Positions 56,614-64,000 of a stretch of DNA of 64,000 bases are shown in pieces. The translations under genes were made by a program, and so were the position numbers. Under the pieces are notes generated by a model that was given only the letters and a program-made list of their open reading frames with translations, was not told where the DNA came from and did no database searches. Numbering within the stretch: the stretch's first letter is position 1; each line of letters opens with the position of its first letter. This DNA comes from JAVBNA01 sp031551875 (GTDB taxonomy: Bacteria > Bacillota > Clostridia > Oscillospirales > Acutalibacteraceae): the NCBI GenBank assembly GCA_031551875.1, contig JAVBNA010000001.1, positions 62,001-126,000 of the forward strand, read 5' to 3'.

Positions 56614-58818
56614 ATGGACGAACGAGACTGGACGGAAGTAAACGGCACGGTGGAGAGCATTGTCTTTCGCAATGAAAACAATTACTTCACCGTGCTCGAA
56701 CTCAATACAGGGGACGAGCTGGTCACTGCGGTGGGCGAGCTGCCGGAGGTGTGCGCGGGGGAGGGACTCCGTCTGCGCGGACAGTGGCAGACCCATGCGA
56801 GCTTCGGCCCGCAGTTTAAGGCGGAGGTCTGTGAGCGCTATCTGCCTACGAGTGCCCCGGCAATCCTGCACTACCTGTCCTCGGGTGCGGTCAAGGGCAT
56901 CGGCCCGGTGACCGCCGCACGGCTGGTGGACATGTTTGGCGACCAGACACTGGAGGTGCTGGAGAAGGATCCGGTGCGCATCAGCGCGGTCAAGGGCATC
57001 ACGCTGCAAAAGGCGCGGGGGATGTCCGAGGAGTTCTGCAAGCAGTTCGGCATCCGTGAGCTGCTGCTTTACTTAGGACAGTATTCGGTCACGCCCGGAC
57101 AGGCCATCAAGGTGTGGAAGAAATGGGGCGCGACCGCCATCGACCGCGTCCGTGAAAACCCCTATATGCTGTGCTCGGAGGGGACAGGCATCTCCTTTGA
57201 AAAGGCGGACGCTATCGCCGCGACCATGGAACGCCCCTATGATGACGTGCACCGCGTTAAGGCGGGCGTCAACTATGTGCTGACCCACAACCTCTACAAC
57301 GGGCACACCTGCCTGCCGCGCGACCGGGTGGAGGAAACCGCGTCGGGACTGCTTAGTGTGCCGGCAGAGCTTGTGTCTGAGGCGGTCGTCAGCATGGCGG
57401 AAGAAGCGCAGATTGGTGCGCGCGAGTACGGCGGACGGACATTTTTATGTCTGCCCCGCATCCTCGCGTCTGAGAGCTATATTGCCGGACGGATGAAAAC
57501 CATGCTCGCCTATCCGCCTGAGCGCTACCCCGACGCCGACCGTGAAATCGAGGAGATTGAGTGCGCGACCGGCATGACCTATGAAACGCTGCAGCGCACC
57601 GCGATTGCCGACGCGCTGAAAAAGGGTATGCTCATTTTGACCGGCGGTCCCGGCACCGGCAAGACCACCACCCTCAACGCGATCATTGAGCTTCTTGAGC
57701 GCAAGGGGCAGAAGGTGCTTCTCGCCGCGCCCACCGGCCGCGCCGCAAAGCGCATGTCGGAGGTGACCGGGCGCGACGCCCAGACCATTCACCGTCTGCT
57801 CAAGGTGGAGTGGACGGGGGACGAGCAGATGACCGTATTTTCCAAGAATGAGAACAACCTGTTAGAGTGCGACGCGCTGGTGGTGGACGAGCTGTCCATG
57901 GTGGACACGGTGATTTTTGAAAGCCTGCTGCGTGCGCTGCCGATGGGCTGCCGGCTGATTATGGTCGGCGACTGTGACCAGCTGCCGCCGGTGGGCTCGG
58001 GCAACGTGCTGCACGACCTGATCGAGTCGGGCATCATCCCGGTGGTACAGCTTAAAGAGGTGTTCCGCCAGTCAATGAACAGCCTGATCGTCACGAATGC
58101 CCACCGCATTGTGCGGGGCGAAATGCCCGATTTAGTCACCCGTACGAGCGACTTCTTCTTTCTGTCTTGTCAGGAGCCTGACGCCATCTCCGACACCCTC
58201 ATCGACCTGTGCGGCCGGCGGCTTCCGAATTCCTACGGATATTCGCCCTTTGCTGACATCCAGGTTCTGTCTCCCTCCCGCAAGGGGGATTTGGGCACCG
58301 TGGAGCTCAACAAAAGGCTGCAGGGAGCCCTCAATCCCCCAGACACGAAAAAGCGGGAGCTCAGCGTGGGAGGAAGCCTTTTTCGTGAGGGAGACAAGGT
58401 CATGCAGATCCGCAACAATTATGACATCCAGTGGATCCGCTCCGACGGCACTGAGGGGGAAGGGTTTTTTAACGGCGACGTGGGGATTCTGATGAGCGTC
58501 GACACCCGCAGCGGCACGGCGACCATCCGGTTTGATGACCGTGTGGCGGTCTATGATAAGGAGACCGCAGAGGATCTTGAGCTGGCCTACGCGGTGACCG
58601 TGCACAAAAGCCAGGGCAACGAATTTGAGTGCGTGGTCATGCCGGTCTACCCGGGCCCGCCGCGCCTGTATTACCGCAACCTGTTATACACGGCGGTCAC
58701 GCGCGCAAAAACGCTTCTGGTTCTGGTGGGGCGCAGCGGTGTGCTCAGCCAGATGATTGGGAACACGCAGAAGAACAAGCGGTATACCGGGCTGCGCTAT
58801 CTGCTGATGGAAGGGTGA
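56614..58818 (+). CDS. recD2: RecD2 ATP-dependent DNA helicase
   Basis: A protein of about 734 residues. The N-terminal extension (about 1-330) carries an OB-like region VNGTVESIVFRNENNYFTVL and helix-hairpin-helix segments (YLSSGAVKGIGPVTAARLVD). The SF1B core has Walker A LTGGPGTGKTTTLNAIIELL, Walker B VVDELSMVDT, motif III GDCDQLPPVGSGNVL, motif V/VI region YAVTVHKSQGNEFECVV and YTAVTRAKTLL. RecD2 is the 5'-3' helicase found where RecBCD is absent. ATG 56614 is preferred; GTG 56602 is an alternative. Confidence 0.95.
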   Translation: MDERDWTEVNGTVESIVFRNENNYFTVLELNTGDELVTAVGELPEVCAGEGLRLRGQWQTHASFGPQFKAEVCERYLPTSAPAILHYLSSGAVKGIGPVTAARLVDMFGDQTLEVLEKDPVRISAVKGITLQKARGMSEEFCKQFGIRELLLYLGQYSVTPGQAIKVWKKWGATAIDRVRENPYMLCSEGTGISFEKADAIAATMERPYDDVHRVKAGVNYVLTHNLYNGHTCLPRDRVEETASGLLSVPAELVSEAVVSMAEEAQIGAREYGGRTFLCLPRILASESYIAGRMKTMLAYPPERYPDADREIEEIECATGMTYETLQRTAIADALKKGMLILTGGPGTGKTTTLNAIIELLERKGQKVLLAAPTGRAAKRMSEVTGRDAQTIHRLLKVEWTGDEQMTVFSKNENNLLECDALVVDELSMVDTVIFESLLRALPMGCRLIMVGDCDQLPPVGSGNVLHDLIESGIIPVVQLKEVFRQSMNSLIVTNAHRIVRGEMPDLVTRTSDFFFLSCQEPDAISDTLIDLCGRRLPNSYGYSPFADIQVLSPSRKGDLGTVELNKRLQGALNPPDTKKRELSVGGSLFREGDKVMQIRNNYDIQWIRSDGTEGEGFFNGDVGILMSVDTRSGTATIRFDDRVAVYDKETAEDLELAYAVTVHKSQGNEFECVVMPVYPGPPRLYYRNLLYTAVTRAKTLLVLVGRSGVLSQMIGNTQKNKRYTGLRYLLMEG

Positions 58819-58822
58819 TAAT

Positions 58823-59545
58823 ATGGCTGTGTCAGTCAAGAAAGCATGGAATTTTATCCTTGATCTGCTCTTTCCGCCTCGCTGCGCCGTGTGTGACGAT
58901 GTGGTGCCCATCGGCCCTACGCTATGTGACGACTGTGCGCGGGCGCTGGCCGACCGCAACTTCAGGACGCTGTGCATGGAGTGCCGGGAGGAGAGGGAGA
59001 ACTGCGGATGTCCCGATGGGCCGCGTGTTCTTTGCGTCGTGCCTTTTGTCTATGCGGGCACGGTGCGTAAAGCGATCCATGCCTATAAATTTGAGAGCGT
59101 GACTGGGCTGTGCGCCCCCTTTTCGCACGCCATGGCCGACAGCATAAACCGGCTCGGCCTGCCTGAATTTGATGTGGTCTGTCCCGTGCCCATGAGCGGA
59201 GAATGGTTCGCGGAACGCGGCTTTGACCACACGATGACGCTGGCGCGGCAGCTGGGAGAACGTTTGGATGTACCCTGTGATCCGCTTCTCGAAAAGCGGG
59301 TGGACAACCTGCCCCAGCGCACGCTCAGCGCGGCCGAGCGGCGGAAAAACGTCCGGGGTGTTTATGGGGCGCTTGATCAAAAGGAAATTTTCGGGGAAAA
59401 TATTTTACTTTGCGACGATGTGGTTACCACCGGCTCAACACTGCGGGAATGCGTCCGTGTGCTTAAAAAGGCGGGGGCGGAAAGCGTATATTGTGTAGCG
59501 GTTGCCGCAACGGTGCGCCCCGAAGAGGAGGATATAGATACATGA
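58823..59545 (+). CDS. comF: ComF-family phosphoribosyltransferase-like protein
   Basis: A 240-residue protein. An N-terminal zinc-binding region (CAVCDDVVPIGPTLCDDCAR, CMECREERENCGC) is followed by the phosphoribosyltransferase domain with PVPMSGEWFAERGFDHTMTL, NVRGVYGA and the PRPP loop ILLCDDVVTTGSTLRECVRV. ComF proteins act in natural transformation, probably with DprA (also in this window) and PriA. It follows recD2 after 4 bases and overlaps the GNAT gene by 4 bases. Confidence 0.93.
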   Translation: MAVSVKKAWNFILDLLFPPRCAVCDDVVPIGPTLCDDCARALADRNFRTLCMECREERENCGCPDGPRVLCVVPFVYAGTVRKAIHAYKFESVTGLCAPFSHAMADSINRLGLPEFDVVCPVPMSGEWFAERGFDHTMTLARQLGERLDVPCDPLLEKRVDNLPQRTLSAAERRKNVRGVYGALDQKEIFGENILLCDDVVTTGSTLRECVRVLKKAGAESVYCVAVAATVRPEEEDIDT

Positions 59546-59988
59546 GAATTGAAAAAATAGAGCGGGACAAGCGGAAATTTTTGCCGCTTCTTCTCTTGGC
59601 CGATGAACAGGAGTCCATGATCGACGCTTATCTGGAACGGGGAGACCTGTATGCGCTTTATGATTCGGATCGGGATCCGATCGGCGTGTGCGTGGTGACA
59701 CGGGAGGGGAAAGACATCTTTGAGATCAAAAATCTGGCGGTTGCGGAGCACGTCCGGCAGCGCGGCTACGGGAAAATGCTGGTTCAATATGCTCTCGGCC
59801 GTTACAAGTCTTTGGGAAAAACCATGCTGGTCGGCACGGGGGAGACGCCCCGAATTCTTTCGTTTTATGCAGGATGTGGATTTGTGATTTCCCACCGGGT
59901 CAAAAACTTTTTTGAACAGTATGACCATCCCATGGTGGAAGACGGGATCAGGCTCACCGATATGATTTATTTACAAAAAGACATATAA
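59542..59988 (+). CDS. GNAT-family N-acetyltransferase
   Basis: A 148-residue protein: MRIEKIERDKRKFLPLLLLA, the acetyl-CoA loop EIKNLAVAEHVRQRGYGKML, and RILSFYAGCGFVISHRVKNF as the C-terminal GNAT motif B. The substrate is unknown. The ATG at 59542 overlaps the comF stop. Confidence 0.9.
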   Translation: MRIEKIERDKRKFLPLLLLADEQESMIDAYLERGDLYALYDSDRDPIGVCVVTREGKDIFEIKNLAVAEHVRQRGYGKMLVQYALGRYKSLGKTMLVGTGETPRILSFYAGCGFVISHRVKNFFEQYDHPMVEDGIRLTDMIYLQKDI

Positions 59989-60059
59989 AACACCTTTTTT
60001 GCGCGTTTTTTCACCTTTTTTCTGTTTTTGTGTAGTATGGGGCAGAGAGGTGATTGCGC

Positions 60060-60728
60060 ATGAGGTGGTATAGAAGACGCAGGACAAAAACCACAGGACG
60101 GAAGCTGCTCGTCATACTGGGCATCCTACTGGTGCTGGTGCTGCTGATCGACAGCCAGCTGCGCCCGCTGATCAAAACGCTAATCGCGTCGCAGGCTAGG
60201 CAGATCTCAACGGTGGCCATCAACGACGCCATCACAAAGGCGATTGAGGAGGAGGGCAGTGACGCGCTTGTGCATGTGGATGTTGGTTCCGACGGCAAAG
60301 TAAACACCATTCAGACAGATATCGCCCGCATCAACCGGCTCAAAGCGCTGGCCTCCAACAAGATTCTGGAAAAGTTCGGGGAAAATACGCTACGCGAGAT
60401 CAAGATTCCCATCGGTACCCTGCTGGGCAATGATTTCACGCGCGGCCGGGGACCAAAAATCCCCCTGCTGGTTGAGCTCAGGGGAAATGTGTACACCGAG
60501 GTGACCAGTGACCTTTCCGGCGCGGGCATTAACCAGACGCTGCACCGGATCATCCTCAAGGTCAAAACCAGCGTGTACGTGGTCATTCCTGGCTACAACA
60601 CCTCGACCGACCTGGAAACAGATTTTGTCATCGCCGAAACGGTCATTGTCGGCGAAGTGCCCGACAATTTTGTCAACCTGTCAGGGGAGTACGAAAAGAG
60701 CGTTGACGAGTTTTCCAAAACAAAATAA
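60060..60728 (+). CDS. yunB: Sporulation protein YunB
   Basis: A 222-residue protein: basic N-terminus RRRRTKTTGRKLLVILGILL with one transmembrane helix (about 17-33), then an extracytoplasmic domain with VAINDAITKAIEEEGSDALV, KIPIGTLLGNDFTRGRGPKI, GINQTLHRIILKVKTSVYVV and TDFVIAETVIVGEVPDNFVN. This matches YunB, which is sigma-E-dependent and needed for sporulation in Bacillus. Its presence indicates that the organism, or a recent ancestor, forms endospores. The ATG at 60060 follows GAGAGGTGATTG. A clear sigma-E promoter is not obvious upstream. Confidence 0.88.
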   Translation: MRWYRRRRTKTTGRKLLVILGILLVLVLLIDSQLRPLIKTLIASQARQISTVAINDAITKAIEEEGSDALVHVDVGSDGKVNTIQTDIARINRLKALASNKILEKFGENTLREIKIPIGTLLGNDFTRGRGPKIPLLVELRGNVYTEVTSDLSGAGINQTLHRIILKVKTSVYVVIPGYNTSTDLETDFVIAETVIVGEVPDNFVNLSGEYEKSVDEFSKTK

Positions 60729-60743
60729 AAGGCAGGAAAATCC

Positions 60744-62732
60744 ATGGAACAGAAAACAGTTCAGGCGCGTATGGACGCCCTCATCAAAGAGATCAACCGC
60801 CACAGCGATTTATATTATAATCTCGATGCGCCCGAAATTGACGACGCCGCGTATGACGCGCTGACGCGGGAGCTGAAGGTGCTCGAGGAGGAGTTTCCCG
60901 ACCTTGTGCGTCCCGATTCCCCCTCGCTGCATGTGGGCGGGCAGGCCTCTTCAAGCTTTGCGCCCGTGACGCATCAGGTGCCGATGGAGAGCCTTCAGGA
61001 CGCGTTTGATACCGGAGAGCTCTTTGAATTTGACAAGCGGGTGCAGACGGTGGTGGAGCGTACCGCCTATGTGGTGGAACAGAAGATTGACGGGCTTTCG
61101 GTGTCGCTCGAATACAGAGGGGGCCTCTTTGTGCGCGGGGCGACCCGCGGGGACGGTGTCGTGGGGGAGGACGTGACCGAAAACCTCCGCACCATTGGTT
61201 CCCTGCCCAAGCGCCTGAAAACCTATACCGGCGACCTGATTGTGCGCGGGGAGGTGTACATGTCCAGGGAGAGCTTCGAAGCGCTTTTGCTCCGTCAGGA
61301 GGAGCGGGGAGAAAAGGCCTTCAAAAACCCCCGCAACGCCGCGGCGGGCTCCCTGCGTCAGAAGCATTCCGCCGTTACAAGGGAACGCAGCCTGGACATT
61401 TTTGTTTTCAACCTCCAGCAGGCTGAGGGGCTCGCACTGGAATCACACACGGCGTCACTGAAATTTATGAGGGAACAGGGCTTCCATGTTTCGCCCGGCT
61501 ACCGTAGGGTGTCCGGCATGGAGGAGGCGGTGAAGGAGATTGAAGCGATCGGTCAGATGCGCGGATCGCTTTCCTATAGCATTGACGGCGCGGTGGTCAA
61601 GGTGGACGATTTTGCCGTGCGGCGGCTATTGGGCAGCACATCCAAGTTCCCTAAGTGGGCCATCGCTTACAAATATCCGCCGGAGGAGCGGGAGACCCGC
61701 CTGCTTGCGGTGGAGGTCAATGTGGGACGTACGGGCGTGCTGACGCCAACCGGCCTGTTTGAGCCGGTAACACTGGCGGGAACCACCGTTTCCCGTGCCA
61801 CCCTGCACAACGCAGACTTCATTTTGGAAAAGGACATCCGCATCGGCGACACAGTTATCCTGCGCAAGGCGGGGGATATCATTCCCGAGGTGGTGCGGGT
61901 GGTGTGTCACGAGCCGGGCGCGGAGCGCTATTCGCTTCCGACCATTTGCCCGTCGTGCGGCGGGGCGGTGGAAAAGCTGCCCGGTGAGGCGGCCACGCGC
62001 TGTGACAACACCGAATGTCCCGCGCAGCTTGTGCGTCATATGATTCATTTTGTCTCCAGAGATGCCATGGACATCACGGGGCTGGGCTCTGCCGTCCTTG
62101 AGCAGCTTATAGAAAACAAGCTGATTTCATCTCCGGCGGATCTGTACGCCCTGCGGCGGGAGCAGCTGATCGCGTTGGAACGGATGGGGGAAAAGTCGGC
62201 CGATAACCTGCTCAGCGCGATTGAACAGTCCAAAGGAAATCCCCTTCACCGTCTGATTTATGCGCTGGGCATCCGAAACATCGGCGCAGCGGCCGCAAAG
62301 CTTTTGTGCCGGCGGTTTCCGACCATGGAGGCGCTGCGGGCGGCCACGCTTCCCGATATTGTCGCCATCGACGGCTTTGGAGAGGTCATGGCAGAGCATG
62401 TGGTTCGCTATTTCGCCATGGAGGAAACCGCGCATTTGCTTGTCCGGCTGCGCACATACGGTGTGGGTGTTCAAGAAGCACCGGTCGCAGAGGGAGATGC
62501 CCCCCTTGCGGGAAAAACCTTTGTGCTGACCGGCACATTGCCGACCCTGACGCGCAGTGAAGCCCAGGCGCTGATTGAAGCGGGTGGCGGAAAGGTTTCG
62601 GGCAGCGTTTCAAAAAAGACCGGCTTTGTCGTGGCAGGGGAGGAGGCGGGCAGTAAGCTTTTGAAGGCACAGTCGCTCGGAATCCCAATTCTCAGCGAGG
62701 ACGACCTCAAACGCATGCTGAAGGGGAATTAG
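60744..62732 (+). CDS. ligA: NAD-dependent DNA ligase LigA
   Basis: A 662-residue ligase. Domain Ia (about 1-65, HSDLYYNLDAPEIDDAAYDA), adenylation domain with the nucleophilic lysine in VVEQKIDGLSVSLEYRGG and EDVTENLRTIGSLP, OB fold with GRTGVLTPTGLFEPV, zinc finger (CPSCGGAVEKLPGEAATRCD), helix-hairpin-helix region (ITGLGSAVLEQLIENKLISS) and C-terminal BRCT domain (APLAGKTFVLTGTLPTLTRS). It seals nicks in replication and repair. RBS AGGCAGGAAAATCC. It ends at a strong terminator. Confidence 0.97.
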   Translation: MEQKTVQARMDALIKEINRHSDLYYNLDAPEIDDAAYDALTRELKVLEEEFPDLVRPDSPSLHVGGQASSSFAPVTHQVPMESLQDAFDTGELFEFDKRVQTVVERTAYVVEQKIDGLSVSLEYRGGLFVRGATRGDGVVGEDVTENLRTIGSLPKRLKTYTGDLIVRGEVYMSRESFEALLLRQEERGEKAFKNPRNAAAGSLRQKHSAVTRERSLDIFVFNLQQAEGLALESHTASLKFMREQGFHVSPGYRRVSGMEEAVKEIEAIGQMRGSLSYSIDGAVVKVDDFAVRRLLGSTSKFPKWAIAYKYPPEERETRLLAVEVNVGRTGVLTPTGLFEPVTLAGTTVSRATLHNADFILEKDIRIGDTVILRKAGDIIPEVVRVVCHEPGAERYSLPTICPSCGGAVEKLPGEAATRCDNTECPAQLVRHMIHFVSRDAMDITGLGSAVLEQLIENKLISSPADLYALRREQLIALERMGEKSADNLLSAIEQSKGNPLHRLIYALGIRNIGAAAAKLLCRRFPTMEALRAATLPDIVAIDGFGEVMAEHVVRYFAMEETAHLLVRLRTYGVGVQEAPVAEGDAPLAGKTFVLTGTLPTLTRSEAQALIEAGGGKVSGSVSKKTGFVVAGEEAGSKLLKAQSLGIPILSEDDLKRMLKGN

Positions 62733-62745
62733 TAAAATTAGAGAG

Positions 62746-62796
62746 CAAGCCGCCCCAGCGGGAGACAAGATCTCCCGCTGGGGCGGCTTGTTTTTT
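62746..62796 (+). terminator. Terminator after ligA
   Basis: A perfect 20-bp stem: CAAGCCGCCCCAGCGGGAGA (62746-62765) pairs with the arm at 62771-62790, then TTTTTT (62791-62796). Confidence 0.9.
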
Positions 62797-62801
62797 CTAT
62801 G

Positions 62802-62829
62802 TCGTCGATAAACAACATGCAATCGTCGA
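62802..62829 (+). promoter_or_regulatory. Direct repeats before agrB (possible LytTR-type activator site)
   Basis: TCGTCGA at 62802-62808 and 62823-62829, exactly 21 bases apart (two helical turns), upstream of a weak -10 TATGCT (62870-62875) without a good -35. This spacing is that of LytTR-domain response regulator sites such as AgrA. Attribution is an inference. Confidence 0.4.
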
Positions 62830-62916
62830 AAATCCTTAAATTCCCCAAAGCTGGAAAATGTTGTGCTAGTATGCTAATTGAGGACAGGTGAAAATACAAA
62901 GAAGGATGGGTGAGCC

Positions 62917-63525
62917 GTGCTGCAAAGAATTGCACAGAAAATCGCGTCAGCGCTCAAAAAAGCCGCGCCGGATCAGGACGAGGAGTCGCTGTGCTATGGA
63001 ATACAATCCTTTATCTCTGATTTTTCCAGTGTCATGGCACTGCTTATTTTCTCCATCGTCTATGGGAATATTTTGGAGACCCTGGTATTCTTAATTTGCT
63101 TTATGTTCCTCCGCCGGTATACGGGAGGCTATCACGCCGACAGCCATTTGCGCTGTTTTTTGACGACAGTATTGTGCTATCTGGGAAATGTGGCGGCGGC
63201 TACCCTTCTGAGCGGCATCAGCTTGACGGCGCTGGGCATTATTTCGGGCGCTTTGGCACTAGGATCGCTGGCGCTGGTCGTCAGATATGCGCCTCATATA
63301 CATAAGAACCATCCGCTTACAGTGAGGGAGTGCAAGCTCTATGGGCACATCAGCCGTATGGTTACGGTCGGGCTGCTGGCCCTGGCGGCAGTGTTGCTTC
63401 TCTGTTCACAGAAAAAGCTGGCGCTTTACGTGCTGATGTCGGTGGTGACAACGGCATCAACGCTGATTTTGGCGGTGATTCTTGATAAACGGGCAAGGCC
63501 CAGTAAAAAGGGGGGAGAGGCCTGA
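62917..63525 (+). CDS. agrB: AgrB-like cysteine protease (peptide quorum-sensing maturation)
   Basis: A 202-residue integral membrane protein. The catalytic pair is His73 and Cys80 in RRYTGGYHADSHLRCFLTTV, with the same 7-residue spacing as in Staphylococcus AgrB. Transmembrane helices lie at about 38-64, 80-105, 107-125, 145-162 and 168-190. AgrB removes the C-terminus of AgrD and forms the thiolactone peptide. The start is GTG 62917 after AAGGATGG. No agrD, agrC or agrA is recognisable beside it in this window. Confidence 0.88.
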   Translation: MLQRIAQKIASALKKAAPDQDEESLCYGIQSFISDFSSVMALLIFSIVYGNILETLVFLICFMFLRRYTGGYHADSHLRCFLTTVLCYLGNVAAATLLSGISLTALGIISGALALGSLALVVRYAPHIHKNHPLTVRECKLYGHISRMVTVGLLALAAVLLLCSQKKLALYVLMSVVTTASTLILAVILDKRARPSKKGGEA

Positions 63526-63610
63526 CGGCATTATATGCCTCGGGCATCGTATGGAAGAAGAGATATAGCGTTTGATATTAAATCAATTGAGACGGGGGTG
63601 TGGGGTAGAC

Positions 63611-63916
63611 ATGCAAAACGGAAGAATTGTAGAGATGGCGGAGCGGTATGACCGGATCTACAATGTACACTGGGCCATGTTCCACCAATTTGCTTTTGAT
63701 TATTATCAGAAAAGTCAGGATAAAACCCTTCTCGACGATTACGACATGCCGGACGATCTTAAGGAGGTTGTTTTGGCGTGGGGCGGGCCGAACGCACGAA
63801 GCTATCTCAAGGAGAAGGCACCCGACATGGGCGGCATTACCCTTGAGGAGCTGACCAAAACCGCCGTGGGAATCAAGGCGCTTAAATCCCTGCTCATTGA
63901 GCTGGCGTCACATTAA
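63611..63916 (+). CDS. Hypothetical protein downstream of agrB
   Basis: A 101-residue soluble protein: MQNGRIVEMAERYDRIYNVH, WAMFHQFAFDYYQKSQDKTL, LDDYDMPDDLKEVVLAWGGP, ending LLIELASH. Helical, acidic, with many aromatic residues. I do not recognise a family. The ATG at 63611 follows GGGGGTGTGGGG. It lies 85 bases after agrB and could be cotranscribed; it is not an AgrD (no leader-core-tail pattern). It ends at a terminator. Confidence 0.65.
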   Translation: MQNGRIVEMAERYDRIYNVHWAMFHQFAFDYYQKSQDKTLLDDYDMPDDLKEVVLAWGGPNARSYLKEKAPDMGGITLEELTKTAVGIKALKSLLIELASH

Positions 63917-63946
63917 TGCGAAAACAACTCCTCTCTTTCGGCCGAT

Positions 63947-63998
63947 AAAAACGGAAAAACTTGCCTTACTTTGGAGTGGGGCAAGTTTTTCCGTTTTT
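63947..63998 (+). terminator. Terminator at the right edge of the window
   Basis: AAAAACGGAAAAACTTGCC (63947-63965) pairs perfectly with GGCAAGTTTTTCCGTTTTT (63980-63998). Confidence 0.85.
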
Positions 63999-64000
63999 CA

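Noticed and set aside
62817..62891. A 24-codon frame before agrB (MQSSKILKFPKAGKCC at the start, acidic end IEDR) resembling a short AgrD
   Set aside because: It has no ribosome-binding site and begins within the TCGTCGA repeats, upstream of the only -10 element seen for agrB, so it would not be on that transcript. Worth a search for homologues but not annotated.
63482..63568. A 28-codon frame after agrB ending CLGHRMEEEI as possible AgrD
   Set aside because: No ribosome-binding site, TTG start inside agrB and no amphipathic leader helix.

Overview
This window is a chromosomal segment of a Gram-positive, GC-rich anaerobe of the Clostridia, most likely an Oscillospiraceae (Ruminococcaceae)-type bacterium. 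I infer this from gene orders typical of Clostridia (aroQ-pepP-efp-CD1247-like; radical SAM-smc-ftsY; plsX-rnc), from formate-tetrahydrofolate ligase, an oxygen-independent HemW, the sporulation protein YunB, and an AgrB peptide-processing protease. The species cannot be named from the sequence alone.

Layout. 1-8.3 kb: 3' end of infC, rpmI, rplT, a SpoU/TrmH rRNA methyltransferase, dprA, topA, trmFO, plsX, rnc. 8.4-19.2 kb: a radical SAM protein, smc, ftsY, rdgB, yhbY, nadD, yqeK, rsfS, leuS, rpsU. 19.3-25 kb: a YqeG-type HAD phosphatase, an endonuclease IV-like TIM barrel, aroQ, an M24 aminopeptidase, efp, a CD1247-like protein, and an AI-2E family membrane protein on the opposite strand. 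25.2-28.8 kb: rpmG-secE-nusG-rplK-rplA-(L10 leader)-rplJ-rplL, with a visible L1 operator that mimics the L1 site of 23S rRNA. The series ends in a terminator instead of running into rpoB. 28.9-39.5 kb: a large mosaic secreted cysteine peptidase, feoAB, a RodA/FtsW protein, fhs, tsaE-tsaB-rpiB, a YdeI-like gene and a decayed GyrI-like fragment.

39.6-49.9 kb is a mobile element of about 10.2 kb integrated in a tRNA-Thr(CGU) gene. A perfect 45-bp direct repeat bounds it, and the repeat is the 3' part of the tRNA. The element brought its own diverged copy of the tRNA terminator, so the tRNA stays functional. It carries a tyrosine integrase, DinD, a CI-like repressor facing a Cro-like protein, an SOS-box promoter driving a 53-residue protein convergent with the repressor, an HNH/zinc-ribbon/sigma-4-like protein, several tiny membrane proteins, an excisionase-like HTH protein, and a repeat protein overlapping an M15 endolysin. 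It also has a holin, a ribbon-helix-helix regulator with three operator copies, and a Panacea-domain protein overlapped by a two-helix membrane protein (candidate antitoxin-toxin pair). I see no terminase, portal, capsid, tail or replication gene, so it is either a strongly deleted prophage or a satellite-like element.

50-64 kb: the chromosome resumes with an XRE regulator, a membrane-attached lipoprotein, a VOC protein, an orphan response regulator, yjbQ, hemW-lepA (minus strand), a small membrane protein, recD2, comF, a GNAT acetyltransferase, yunB, ligA, and a solitary agrB with a small hypothetical gene. No intergenic stretch exceeds 300 bases. The longest gaps (about 245-270 bases) contain promoters, terminators or att sequences listed below. 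I saw no CRISPR array, rRNA operon or insertion sequence.
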